A stretch of 64,000 nucleotides of DNA from JANQHS01 sp965267505 (lineage in GTDB: Bacteria > Bacteroidota > Bacteroidia > Cytophagales > CCMP332). The stretch is from the NCBI GenBank assembly GCA_965267505.1, contig OZ254081.1, positions 2,108,001-2,172,000 of the forward strand. Reading direction: 5' to 3'. How positions within the stretch are numbered: position 1 is the first letter of the stretch; each line of letters opens with the position of its first letter. The notes below the pieces were generated by a model. It saw nothing but the letters and a program-made list of their open reading frames with translations. It was not told where the DNA came from and searched no databases. A program made the position numbers and the translations under genes. Positions 25,239 to 34,142 of the stretch are shown piece by piece.

Positions 25239-26246
25239 ATGTACGGCTTGTTAAAACCTTTACTCTTCTCCATGGACCCTGAAAAGGCCCATTATTTCGC
25301 TATGGATTCATTTTCAATGACTCGAAAGATTCCTGGCATGAAAAGCCTTTATTCCAGTCTTTTTGATACGAAGGGGTTAGAAGAAGAGGTTGAATTGTTT
25401 GGCATGAAATTTCCCAATCGAGTAGGCTTGGCTGCAGGTTTTGATAAGGATGCTAGGTATATAGATGAGCTATCCCAATTGGGATTTGGATTTATTGAGA
25501 TCGGAACCCTTACCCCGAAAGCTCAAGACGGGAACCCAAAACCCCGCTTGTTCAGAATAAAGGATGATCAGGCATTGATAAATAGAATGGGCTTCAATAA
25601 TCAGGGGCTTGAACCTGCCTTGGATAGAATCAGGAAGCGAAAATCTCGCATTATTCTGGGTGGAAATATTGGTAAGAATAAAGTCACCCCAAATGAAAAT
25701 GCTCTTGAAGATTATGAGTTGGGGGTTAAGAAATTGGCTGATGAAGTAGATTACTTCACTTTGAATTTAAGTTCTCCAAATACTCCGGGTTTAAGAGATC
25801 TTCAGGAAAAAGAATTCCTTGTAAACCTGTTGGCAATGGCTAAAAAGGAGAGCAAAGGCAAGCCTGTCCTGGTCAAGATCGCTCCTGATATGGATGATGC
25901 ACAACTGGATGAAGTACTTCAGGCATGTATTGATTCAGAAATTGCAGGGATTATCGCCACCAATACTACTATTGATAGAAATCTGAATTCAATTGATACT
26001 AAAGAGATCAAAAAGATCGGTGCGGGTGGATTGAGCGGAAAACCCTTATTTGAGGCATCAAATGTCATTCTGGAAAAAGTGGTAAAAAGATCAGGTGAGA
26101 GCCTAAAGGTGATAGCATCCGGAGGGGTTTTTAGCAGGGATGATTACTTGAAAAAACTGGATCTGGGAGCTTCCCTTGTCCAGGTTTATACCGGTTTCAT
26201 TTATGAGGGACCATTTTTCGTAAAAAAATTGCTTAAGGCTGGTTGA
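25239..26246 (+). CDS. pyrD: Dihydroorotate dehydrogenase (quinone), class 2
   Basis: 335-residue membrane-associated flavoenzyme that oxidises dihydroorotate to orotate with quinone as acceptor. The N-terminal extension LLKPLLFSMDPEKAHYFAMDSF is the quinone-binding helix pair specific to class 2. Core motifs include FPNRVGLAAGFDKDARYIDEL, GTLTPKAQDGNPKPRLF, INRMGFNNQG, NLSSPNTPGLRDLQ with the catalytic serine, and GAGGLSGKPL. It lies in the xerD transcript. pyrF, another pyrimidine gene, is only three genes away. Confidence 0.97.
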   Translation: MYGLLKPLLFSMDPEKAHYFAMDSFSMTRKIPGMKSLYSSLFDTKGLEEEVELFGMKFPNRVGLAAGFDKDARYIDELSQLGFGFIEIGTLTPKAQDGNPKPRLFRIKDDQALINRMGFNNQGLEPALDRIRKRKSRIILGGNIGKNKVTPNENALEDYELGVKKLADEVDYFTLNLSSPNTPGLRDLQEKEFLVNLLAMAKKESKGKPVLVKIAPDMDDAQLDEVLQACIDSEIAGIIATNTTIDRNLNSIDTKEIKKIGAGGLSGKPLFEASNVILEKVVKRSGESLKVIASGGVFSRDDYLKKLDLGASLVQVYTGFIYEGPFFVKKLLKAG

Positions 26247-26272
26247 AAGCAATAAACACAGGGCATTTATAA

Positions 26273-26280
26273 TATTTTTG
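26273..26280 (+). promoter_or_regulatory. -7 promoter box TATTTTTG for ftsK-lolA-pyrF
   Basis: Exact TAnnTTTG ending 6 nt before the ATG at 26287. The TTG at 26278, a possible earlier start, is part of this box and is therefore rejected. Confidence 0.5.
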
Positions 26281-26286
26281 CCGGGT

Positions 26287-28707
26287 ATGGCGACCAATTC
26301 CTACAAGGGCAACCGCCCAAAGAAAAAAGGGGGAAATTCAACTTCCTTCAATTTCTCAATTAAGATCTTCGATGACAAAAGATTCAGGCTTGCTTTTGGC
26401 TTTTTGCTGATCGCTTTATCGCTCTTTCTCTTTGTGAGCTTTCTGTCCTATTTATTCACTGGCCATTTCGACCAGTCTGTTCTTTCCGCAATTGGAGAAG
26501 AGAACCCAAAAGAGCTTGGACTTGAAGCAAAAAATTGGCTTGGACTAATTGGTGCCTGGGTATCCCATTTATTCATCTATAAAGGATTTGGGATAGCAAG
26601 TTTCTTATTCGTTCCTATACTTTTCTTTGGAGGATACAAAGTCCTTTTTTCAAAGGAGCTAATTCCGCTGGCTAGGTTTTATTGGTTTTGTGCTTTCGCG
26701 TTTATCTGGGTAAGCTTATTGCTTGGTTATTTGGTTCTCTTTCTTCATGAGGACACCGCCTTGTTCTTTTTAGGTGGAGGATTTGGCTTTGAGCTTGCCC
26801 TTTGGATGGATGGACTATTGGGTTGGGGAACCCTGATCCTCTTGACCTTAAGCCTGGCAGTATTTGGCATTTACTTCTTTGATATCACCACCTTGATCTC
26901 TCAGGCTTCAGATCCTGATAATGAAGTTGGAGATCCTGAAGAAGCAGGGATTGGAGAAAATCCATTTGATGAAATTAATGAGGATTCGGAAGTGGTGGCA
27001 GAGGAACCTTTGGAGGAAGAAATCGTATTGAAGGAAGCCGATCCTGAACAGGAACCTGAAGTTGAAGATTCAAGCTCTCTTGAATTGGAGGAGGTTGTTG
27101 AGCCCGAACCTGAACCGGTTTCAAATGCTGAACCTGAGGAAGAACCGGACCTGGAAATTGAAGAGGCTAAGGAGGAGGAAAAGATAGGTGGTGAATTGGA
27201 GCATTACGATCCAAAGCTTGACCTACCTAAATACAAATATCCTTCTGTGAAACTATTAAAGGATTATGATCACGGAAAAGCTAGGGTAACAAAAGAAGAA
27301 CTTGAGGCCAACAAGAATAATATTGTTGAGACCCTCAACCATTTTAAAATCGATATCTCAAGCATCAAGGCAACAATTGGTCCTACTGTAACTCTTTATG
27401 AGATCGTTCCGAAAGCAGGGATCAAGATCTCCAAGATCAAAAACCTTGAAGACGATATCGCTTTAAGTCTTGCAGCACTTGGGATCAGGATAATTGCTCC
27501 AATTCCAGGAAAAGGTACCATTGGTATAGAGGTTCCGAATAAGAGCCGTGAATTGGTTTCTATGAAATCAGTTGTCACCACCGAGAAATTTGAATCCTCG
27601 GATATGGAGCTTCCAGTCATACTCGGAAAGACCATTTCCAATGAGTTGTATCTGGCGGATCTGAGTAAAATGCCTCATATATTGGTAGCAGGAGCAACAG
27701 GGCAGGGAAAATCAGTTGGATTGAATGTTTTGCTGGGTTCCTTGCTTTATAAAAAGCACCCTTCTCAACTGAAGTTTGTCCTGGTGGATCCTAAGAAGGT
27801 GGAATTAAGCCTTTTCAATAAGATCGAGAAGCACTTCTTGGCAGTATTACCAGATTCTGAAGACGCGATCATTACCGATACCAAAAAGGTGATCTATACC
27901 CTAAACTCGCTTTGTATCGAAATGGATAATCGCTACAATCTTCTTAAGGCTGCTGGGTGTAGGAACATCAAAGAATACAATCAGAAGTTTGTTAATCGAA
28001 GGCTAAACCCTGAAAAGGGTCATAAGTATCTCCCATATATAGTACTTGTCATTGATGAGCTTGCTGATCTTATGATGACAGCTGGAAAAGAGGTGGAAAC
28101 ACCTATTGCCAGATTAGCTCAGTTGGCAAGGGCCATAGGGATCCATTTGGTAGTCGCTACTCAAAGGCCTTCAGTGAACGTTATCACCGGGGTAATCAAA
28201 GCAAATTTTCCTGCTAGACTTTCATATAAGGTCACATCTAAAGTTGATTCCAGAACCATTCTTGACCAGGGAGGTGCAGATCAATTGGTTGGAATGGGTG
28301 ATATGCTTTTCACCGCTGGTTCGGACCTGACAAGGCTACAATGTCCGTTCCTAGATACAGACGAAGTTGAGGATCTCTGTAATTTCATTGGAGACCAACA
28401 GGGCTACGATACTGCATATCCGCTTCCTGAATATGTTGGCGAAGAAGAAGCTGAAAGAGGGGAATTCAGCCTTGATGATCGGGATGCTCTTTTTGAAGAA
28501 GCGGCCCGTTTGGTTGTTATTCATCAGCAGGGGAGTACCTCCTTAATACAAAGAAAATTGAGTCTAGGGTATAACAGAGCTGGAAGGATCATTGACCAGT
28601 TGGAAGCTGCTGGTGTAGTGGGACCATTTGAAGGCAGTAAGGCGAGGCAGGTTATGTACCAGGATGAGGCTAGTTTGGAACAGTATTTGAAAGAATTAGG
28701 ATTATAA
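26287..28707 (+). CDS. ftsK: DNA translocase FtsK
   Basis: 806-residue division-linked DNA pump. Start ATG 26287 is chosen over the in-frame TTG 26278, which sits inside a promoter box. It has a basic N-terminal tail and several membrane helices (about 30-200), then a strongly acidic Glu/Pro-rich linker (about 215-300). The motor domain has Walker A AGATGQGKSVG (about 467-477), Walker B YIVLVIDELADLMM and the ATQRPSVNVITG segment. The C-terminal winged-helix gamma domain (about 740-806) holds SLGYNRAGRIIDQLEAAGVVGP, which reads KOPS-type polar sequences. Followed by lolA after 8 nt, the same order as in many bacteria. Confidence 0.97.
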   Translation: MATNSYKGNRPKKKGGNSTSFNFSIKIFDDKRFRLAFGFLLIALSLFLFVSFLSYLFTGHFDQSVLSAIGEENPKELGLEAKNWLGLIGAWVSHLFIYKGFGIASFLFVPILFFGGYKVLFSKELIPLARFYWFCAFAFIWVSLLLGYLVLFLHEDTALFFLGGGFGFELALWMDGLLGWGTLILLTLSLAVFGIYFFDITTLISQASDPDNEVGDPEEAGIGENPFDEINEDSEVVAEEPLEEEIVLKEADPEQEPEVEDSSSLELEEVVEPEPEPVSNAEPEEEPDLEIEEAKEEEKIGGELEHYDPKLDLPKYKYPSVKLLKDYDHGKARVTKEELEANKNNIVETLNHFKIDISSIKATIGPTVTLYEIVPKAGIKISKIKNLEDDIALSLAALGIRIIAPIPGKGTIGIEVPNKSRELVSMKSVVTTEKFESSDMELPVILGKTISNELYLADLSKMPHILVAGATGQGKSVGLNVLLGSLLYKKHPSQLKFVLVDPKKVELSLFNKIEKHFLAVLPDSEDAIITDTKKVIYTLNSLCIEMDNRYNLLKAAGCRNIKEYNQKFVNRRLNPEKGHKYLPYIVLVIDELADLMMTAGKEVETPIARLAQLARAIGIHLVVATQRPSVNVITGVIKANFPARLSYKVTSKVDSRTILDQGGADQLVGMGDMLFTAGSDLTRLQCPFLDTDEVEDLCNFIGDQQGYDTAYPLPEYVGEEEAERGEFSLDDRDALFEEAARLVVIHQQGSTSLIQRKLSLGYNRAGRIIDQLEAAGVVGPFEGSKARQVMYQDEASLEQYLKELGL

Positions 28708-28715
28708 TTGTATCT

Positions 28716-29363
28716 ATGAAACGCATTGGAACCTTTTCTTTTTTGCTTCTTCTTGTGCCATTCCTTGGTTTCTGCCAATATGATAAGGTAGCAGAGGAGA
28801 TCTTGCAAAGAGTGGAAAACAAGTATAAATCCTATAAATCTTTCCAGGCAGATTTTACCTACACTGGGGAAATGGCGGCGACGGATGAAACCGAAACCAT
28901 AAATGGTAAGATCACCGTTAAAGGAAGCAATAAGCTGGTTTTAGATCTAAAGGACCAGGTGATATATATTGATGGTCAAACCCAATGGACCCATCTGGTG
29001 GGAGATAATGAAGTGGATATCATGGATTTTGATCCGGATGAGGAAGAGTTTACTCCCAATAAGATGTATGACCTTTATAAGAGGGGCTTTAAATACATTT
29101 TTGTTGAGGACATCACCGAAGGTGGAAATACTTATCAGGTGATCGACCTAGTTCCAGAGGACAGAAATAAATCATTCTTTAAGATCAAATTATTCATCCA
29201 TAAGGGAAAGGACACTATCAAAGCATGGAGAATAATGGAAAAGAATGGAAACAAGTATGAGTACAGGATCAAGAACTTTATTCCTAATGTCCAGGTGGAT
29301 GATTCATTCTTTAAGTTCGATGCAACTAAGCATAAGGGAATTGAGGTGGTAGACCTACGCTAG
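28716..29363 (+). CDS. lolA: LolA-family periplasmic outer-membrane lipoprotein carrier
   Basis: 215-residue periplasmic protein with signal peptide MKRIGTFSFLLLLVPFLGFC. The LolA fold is visible as the N-terminal helix VAEEILQRVENKYKSYKSF, then strands QADFTYTGEM, INGKITVKGSNKLVLDL, DQVIYIDGQTQWTHL and a C-terminal FIPNVQVDDSFFKFD. LolA carries lipoproteins from the LolCDE release complex to the outer membrane. Many lipoproteins are predicted in this window. It lies between ftsK (8 nt) and pyrF (no gap), so one transcript is likely. Confidence 0.92.
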   Translation: MKRIGTFSFLLLLVPFLGFCQYDKVAEEILQRVENKYKSYKSFQADFTYTGEMAATDETETINGKITVKGSNKLVLDLKDQVIYIDGQTQWTHLVGDNEVDIMDFDPDEEEFTPNKMYDLYKRGFKYIFVEDITEGGNTYQVIDLVPEDRNKSFFKIKLFIHKGKDTIKAWRIMEKNGNKYEYRIKNFIPNVQVDDSFFKFDATKHKGIEVVDLR

Positions 29364-30176
29364 ATGTACCTAAGCCCTGATCAATTAGCTCTTAAGATTC
29401 ATGAAAAACAATCCTTTCTCTGTGTTGGATTGGATCCTGACCTTTCTAAGATCCCTTCAATATTTTCAAAGGATGTTTCAGGAGTCATTGACTTTTGCAA
29501 ATCAGTAATAGATTCCAGTAGGGATCATTGCATCGCTTACAAACCAAACCTTGCCTTTTTTGAAGCCCTTGGCCCGGAAGGGATGCGTGCCTTTCAAAAG
29601 GTGTGTGAGTTAATTCCTTCAGAACATTTACTGATCGCCGATGCTAAGAGGGGTGATATTGGCAATACAGCTAACATGTATGCTAAAGCATTCTTTGAAA
29701 AATTTGGGGTAGATGGCATTACTTTAAGTCCTTATATGGGTTTGGATACACTTGATGCTTATCTGACTTATGAGAAGAAATATTCCATTGTGCTAGGCCT
29801 AACTTCCAACCCTGGAGCAAGTGATTTTGAAGAATTGAATCTTCAAAATGGATCAATGCTTTATGAGAACGTAATTCAGAAATGTGCTTCGAAGGCGGGC
29901 CCGGAAAAATTGATGTTTGTAGTAGGTGCAACCAGACCTGAACGCTTTCAATCCATTCGAGACATCATTCCTGACCATTTTTTACTCGTACCTGGAGTTG
30001 GTTCCCAAGGCGGTGATCTTAGATCTGTATTCAAGAATGGAAAGAATTCGAACATCGGCTTGATCGTTAATTCCTCCAGATCCATTATCTACCCCGGTGG
30101 TGAGGAAGCAGATTTTGAAAAAAATGTTGCCGAAGCTGCCAAGAAAGTGCAAGTCCAAATGGCTGAGATCCTCTGA
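29364..30176 (+). CDS. pyrF: Orotidine 5'-phosphate decarboxylase, type 2
   Basis: 270-residue enzyme for the last step of UMP synthesis. Its length and the motif FLCVGLDPDLSKIP at the N-terminus mark the longer type 2 subfamily. The catalytic Asp-Lys-Asp array is in LIADAKRGDIGNTA near residue 95, followed by GVDGITLSPYMGLDTL and FVVGATRPERF, and LVPGVGSQGGDL closes the barrel. It begins directly at the stop of lolA. Its TGA abuts the next stop on the opposite strand within TGATCA. Confidence 0.96.
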   Translation: MYLSPDQLALKIHEKQSFLCVGLDPDLSKIPSIFSKDVSGVIDFCKSVIDSSRDHCIAYKPNLAFFEALGPEGMRAFQKVCELIPSEHLLIADAKRGDIGNTANMYAKAFFEKFGVDGITLSPYMGLDTLDAYLTYEKKYSIVLGLTSNPGASDFEELNLQNGSMLYENVIQKCASKAGPEKLMFVVGATRPERFQSIRDIIPDHFLLVPGVGSQGGDLRSVFKNGKNSNIGLIVNSSRSIIYPGGEEADFEKNVAEAAKKVQVQMAEIL

Positions 30177-32024
30177 TCAGTCAGTACCTACGTTTCCCCA
30201 AGCCCTTAAAAGGTCTTTCTCCTCCTGACTTAGTTCTTCCTTTTGTTCAAGTATATGTTTCTCAGTTCTGGATGCCAATTCTGCGGGTGCCTTAAGGGTT
30301 TTCTCTTTGTATTTACCGTTTGATTTAGGCCGATCAACGGTAATGATTACTTCTTCCCCAGGTTTGGTGCTGGCTTTGAATTCTTTTAACACTTCCCTGA
30401 AATTCTCAACATTGGTTTCCTTGCCATTTACTGATCTGAAAACATCTCCTTTTTGAAAACCCATATTTTGACCAAAACTATTCATCTTGGATGCTCCCTG
30501 TATGGTCCAGGAACCATTGTCAGGATCCGGTGCCACCTGGATGCTCCCAAGAGTTATCTCTTCTTTGGTTCTTGATTCAATATAATTCACTCCAATGGAA
30601 GAAAAGGTTTCTTCAAGAGGTAGAGGAGTGGGGCCATCAACGTGTGTTTCCAGAAATTCCCGGATCTCCTGGTAAGTTACCTCACCTATGATCTGAAAGA
30701 TTGCAGTATCAGGGAAAGGCTTTTCGGCACCATATCTTTTACCAAGGTCGGCCATCAACTCTTGCGTTCCATAGTCACCATTTGACAGCTCCCTTAGTTT
30801 TATGTCCAGGCATAAGCCTATCAAGGCTCCTTTCATGTACACATTCAGGTATTCGCTTTCGTATTCATCAAGGCATCCCCGACTCATTACGGTGAAAGGT
30901 AGGGTATCGTTAAAACGCCCCTTTGCTGTTCTGATCTTCGATCTCATCGTTGCAAGAAACCCATCCATATCGGTAAGCCCTTCCTTAATCAAAACATGCT
31001 GGGCAGCATATTCTGTCAGACCTTCATAAAGCCAAAGGTTCTGAGACATATCAGGTTTTTGGAAATCAAACTCATGAATTTGTTCAGAGTGAATGGTAAG
31101 TGGTGTGATGATATGAAAGAACTCATGAGCGGTGACGTGAGTGATCATATTGCTGATTGAACTTGCATTTTTCTCCCTAAGGGTAAACAGGGTGGAGTAG
31201 GAGTGTTCCAATGCACCGGTTCCCATTGAAGGAGGCATGATATCCTGAAGAAATACAAGAATGGAATATCTCTCGATTGGAAGGTTTCCACCCAGGTAAC
31301 TTTTTTGGGCATTGAGGATGGTCTCTACATCAGGTGCTATTTCACTGGCAGAAAGAACCTTATTAGGTGAATAAACTGACAGTTCCACGGTGGTATTTCC
31401 CAGGGGTATTTGTACGGTATCAGGCACACAATACATCAAAGGTGAGTCCACCAGCTCATAATAGTCTTTTGAGAAGAATCGGTCCATCGATTTTGATGAG
31501 CTGAGTCTTTTCAGGGGAGTGGCTCCATAGAATTTGTCTGGGTGATCAATAGAAAGGTCATATGGAACTCTTTTTTGACCCTTCAGGTACCCGAACATGC
31601 AAAAGGTGTTTAATACAAAGATCTTTCCCTCATCGAATACGGACCCCGCTGGTTCAAATGGAATGGTGTCTCCCTTATAATCATAGGTGTCCTGCACCCA
31701 ATAATTGATCTTGGAGATTCCCTTTTGGTTTGGGATCTTCCATCGATTCACATCAATTCGCTCTGTTTTGATCTCTGAACCTTCTTTGTCGTATGCCTTG
31801 AAGGATTTCACAAATCTTCCAAAATCATAGATACTATAGGTGCCAGGTACGATCTTGGGAAAATGGAATTCTACCTCCTTATCATCTGATCCTGGTGGAA
31901 CAAGATTGATCTCTAATTCATCATTTTCAACCTGGCTAAGATCGAGGGTATAGCTATACCTGCCTTGGGCCAATGCCAGATTTCCAATAAGGCAAAGGCC
32001 TGCAATAAAAGCGAATTTTGACAT
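30177..32024 (-). CDS. M61-family metallopeptidase with PDZ domain
   Basis: 615-residue exported peptidase with signal MSKFAFIAGLCLIGNLALAQG. It has an N-terminal beta-domain, then a thermolysin-like core with zinc motif HEFFH inside HVTAHEFFHIITPL and the third ligand Glu in LYEGLTEYAAQH. A PDZ domain lies at about 500-590 (ASKMNSFGQNMGFQKGDVFRSVNG). The layout is that of glycyl-aminopeptidase-like M61 enzymes. It follows the ABC ATPase gene by 2 nt, so peptidase, ATPase and adaptor form one transcript; the link between them is not established. Confidence 0.92.
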   Translation of the reverse strand: MSKFAFIAGLCLIGNLALAQGRYSYTLDLSQVENDELEINLVPPGSDDKEVEFHFPKIVPGTYSIYDFGRFVKSFKAYDKEGSEIKTERIDVNRWKIPNQKGISKINYWVQDTYDYKGDTIPFEPAGSVFDEGKIFVLNTFCMFGYLKGQKRVPYDLSIDHPDKFYGATPLKRLSSSKSMDRFFSKDYYELVDSPLMYCVPDTVQIPLGNTTVELSVYSPNKVLSASEIAPDVETILNAQKSYLGGNLPIERYSILVFLQDIMPPSMGTGALEHSYSTLFTLREKNASSISNMITHVTAHEFFHIITPLTIHSEQIHEFDFQKPDMSQNLWLYEGLTEYAAQHVLIKEGLTDMDGFLATMRSKIRTAKGRFNDTLPFTVMSRGCLDEYESEYLNVYMKGALIGLCLDIKLRELSNGDYGTQELMADLGKRYGAEKPFPDTAIFQIIGEVTYQEIREFLETHVDGPTPLPLEETFSSIGVNYIESRTKEEITLGSIQVAPDPDNGSWTIQGASKMNSFGQNMGFQKGDVFRSVNGKETNVENFREVLKEFKASTKPGEEVIITVDRPKSNGKYKEKTLKAPAELASRTEKHILEQKEELSQEEKDLLRAWGNVGTD

Positions 32025-32026
32025 TA

Positions 32027-32716
32027 TTAAAGGAGGGCCTTTTCTTTTACGTTTTCAGTAACGATCTGACCGTCAAAGAGGTGGATGATCCTATGGGCAT
32101 ATTCTGAGTCAGATGGAGAGTGAGTCACCATTACAATGGTGGTACCTGAATCATTCAAACCTGTTAAAAGGTTCATTACCTCCTGACCATGTGTAGAATC
32201 AAGATTTCCCGTTGGTTCATCAGCAAGGATCAATTTGGGTTTTGAAACCACTGCTCTCGCAACAGCAACCCTTTGCTGCTGTCCACCGGATAATTGTTGA
32301 GGGAAATGCTTTTCTCTGTGACGGATCTGCATTTGATCCATTACCTCTTCCACACGCTTTCTTCTTTCAGCACTTGGCATTTTCAAGTAGATCAGTGGTA
32401 GTTCAATGTTTTCAAAAACAGTAAGCTCGTCGATTAGGTTAAAGCTCTGAAACACAAATCCAATATTGGCTTTTCTAAGATCAGCACGCTGTCTTTCAGA
32501 ATAATTTGAAACTTCATGTTCTGCAAAATGGAATTCGCCTCCAGAAGGATTATCCAAAAGACCAATAATATTAAGAAGAGTGGACTTGCCACAACCCGAA
32601 GGTCCCATAATGGCAACAAATTCACCTTCTCTGATCTCAATATTGACCTGATTCAAGGCTGTAGTTTCAACCTCTTCAGTCCTGTATACTTTGCTAAGAT
32701 TTACGGTTTTAATCAT
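32027..32716 (-). CDS. ABC transporter ATP-binding protein, MacB/LolD type
   Basis: 229-residue ATPase. Walker A GPSGCGKSTLLN, Q-loop VFQSFNLIDEL, signature LSGGQQQRVAVARA, Walker B LILADEPTGNLD and switch His in VMVTHSPSD are all intact. The family drives FtsX/MacB permeases that move substrates or conformational force across the periplasm. It is between the membrane-fusion protein gene (6 nt) and the M61 peptidase gene, but no permease gene lies in this unit; a MacB/FtsX-type permease without its own ATPase is encoded at 57355-59772. Confidence 0.93.
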   Translation of the reverse strand: MIKTVNLSKVYRTEEVETTALNQVNIEIREGEFVAIMGPSGCGKSTLLNIIGLLDNPSGGEFHFAEHEVSNYSERQRADLRKANIGFVFQSFNLIDELTVFENIELPLIYLKMPSAERRKRVEEVMDQMQIRHREKHFPQQLSGGQQQRVAVARAVVSKPKLILADEPTGNLDSTHGQEVMNLLTGLNDSGTTIVMVTHSPSDSEYAHRIIHLFDGQIVTENVKEKALL

Positions 32717-32722
32717 GATCTT

Positions 32723-33979
32723 CTAATTATCCTTAATTACTAGTTTTTCAATTCGGTCATAACCTTCATATGATGATACTATGACCTGCTCTCCTACCTC
32801 TAATCCATCTACTACCTCATAAAATTTTGAATTCTGTCTTCCGGTTCGAATGTCTCTTTTAATGGCAAAATCGCCTGATTCATCCACAACAAATATCCAA
32901 TTGCCTCCAGTTTTTTGGAAAAATCCTCCTCTGGGTATCATAACGGCCTTTTTGGGATCTGAGAGCTCGAGCCTTATCTGCAAGGTTTGCCCTCTTCTAA
33001 TTCCTGGGGGAGTCGATTGAGGGAAGGCCATATCCACTCTGAATTGACCATTGGTTACTTCTGGAAAAACTCTGGTGATCTCAAGTGTATGTTCTGATCC
33101 GGCAAAATCAAAGGTTCCGTTTAACCCAGGAAAAACCTTGGAGATATAGTGCTCATCGATAAGAGCTCTTACTTTAAATCCTTTTACATCATCTATCTGA
33201 CCGATGTTCTGCCCTGGGGCAACTGACTCACCTACCTCCTGATCAATTGAGGAGATCACTCCAGAAATGGGAGCTATGATCAATAGATTCTCCAGGTTTT
33301 GTCTGTTGAACTCTAAGTTTCTTTGGGTCTGTGTTAATGTCCTTTCCAATTGTGCTATCTGGGCTACCATGTAGATAGAATCCAAAACCATGTTCTGAAT
33401 TTCCAGCTCTCTCTGCTCTACCAGCTTGTCATAATTCCTCTTAAGATCATAATATTCCTGCTCGGAGATCAGCTTTTCATTATATAAGGCCTTATTTCTA
33501 TCTAATCGGTCTTTAGCCTGTGCGATGTCATAATTCAGGCCGGAAATGATTTTTTTATTTGTAAACCTGTTTCTCTGAAGGTTAATCCGAGTGGTTTGAA
33601 GGTTGTTGATGAGATCTGAAGCTCTTGTTTCCTGCTCCAAAAAGGCCATCATCATGTTATGATTAGCAAGTTTCAGAATCGTGTCGCCTTTTTCGATCCG
33701 TGTTCCACCTAACGTATATTTCTTTTCAACTCTTCCGCCTTCAATGGCATCAAGAGTTACTGTCCTTAAAGGCTGAACGGTCCCATCTACCGGGATATAA
33801 TCAATATAATCTCCGTAGGATACCGTTGCTATGCTGATTCTTTCCTTCTTGACATTCAGTTTCCTGGATCCATCCGCAAGGATCAAATTGTAGGCAATTC
33901 CCACAATTGCAAAAGCTCCAAGACTATAGAGGAATATCTTCTTAGGGGGCCATTTCTTCTTTTCGATCTTTCTGTCCAT
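32723..33979 (-). CDS. Periplasmic adaptor (HlyD/MacA-type membrane-fusion protein)
   Basis: 418-residue membrane-fusion protein with a single N-terminal membrane helix (about 14-34). It has a lipoyl-like half motif (VDGTVQPLRTVTLDAIEGGRV), a long coiled-coil hairpin (about 110-230), the second half motif (IIAPISGVISSIDQEVGESVAPGQ) and the beta-barrel/membrane-proximal part. In tripartite exporters it links an inner-membrane permease to an outer-membrane channel. First gene of the adaptor-ATPase-M61 unit. The 163-bp spacer upstream (33980-34142) is very AT-rich and shows no further gene. Confidence 0.92.
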   Translation of the reverse strand: MDRKIEKKKWPPKKIFLYSLGAFAIVGIAYNLILADGSRKLNVKKERISIATVSYGDYIDYIPVDGTVQPLRTVTLDAIEGGRVEKKYTLGGTRIEKGDTILKLANHNMMMAFLEQETRASDLINNLQTTRINLQRNRFTNKKIISGLNYDIAQAKDRLDRNKALYNEKLISEQEYYDLKRNYDKLVEQRELEIQNMVLDSIYMVAQIAQLERTLTQTQRNLEFNRQNLENLLIIAPISGVISSIDQEVGESVAPGQNIGQIDDVKGFKVRALIDEHYISKVFPGLNGTFDFAGSEHTLEITRVFPEVTNGQFRVDMAFPQSTPPGIRRGQTLQIRLELSDPKKAVMIPRGGFFQKTGGNWIFVVDESGDFAIKRDIRTGRQNSKFYEVVDGLEVGEQVIVSSYEGYDRIEKLVIKDN

Positions 33980-34142
33980 CTATTTTATTAGAGGCTTTCT
34001 CGGTTTAGCCAATTAAAGTGCCAAAAAATATCAAAATTGTAATTACCTGTATAACAATTGCTTATGAATTTACAATTGCTATTATTGCCAATAAAATGTT
34101 CGATTTAGAACACCATTGTACGAAAGCAGTAAAGAGGTCTTT

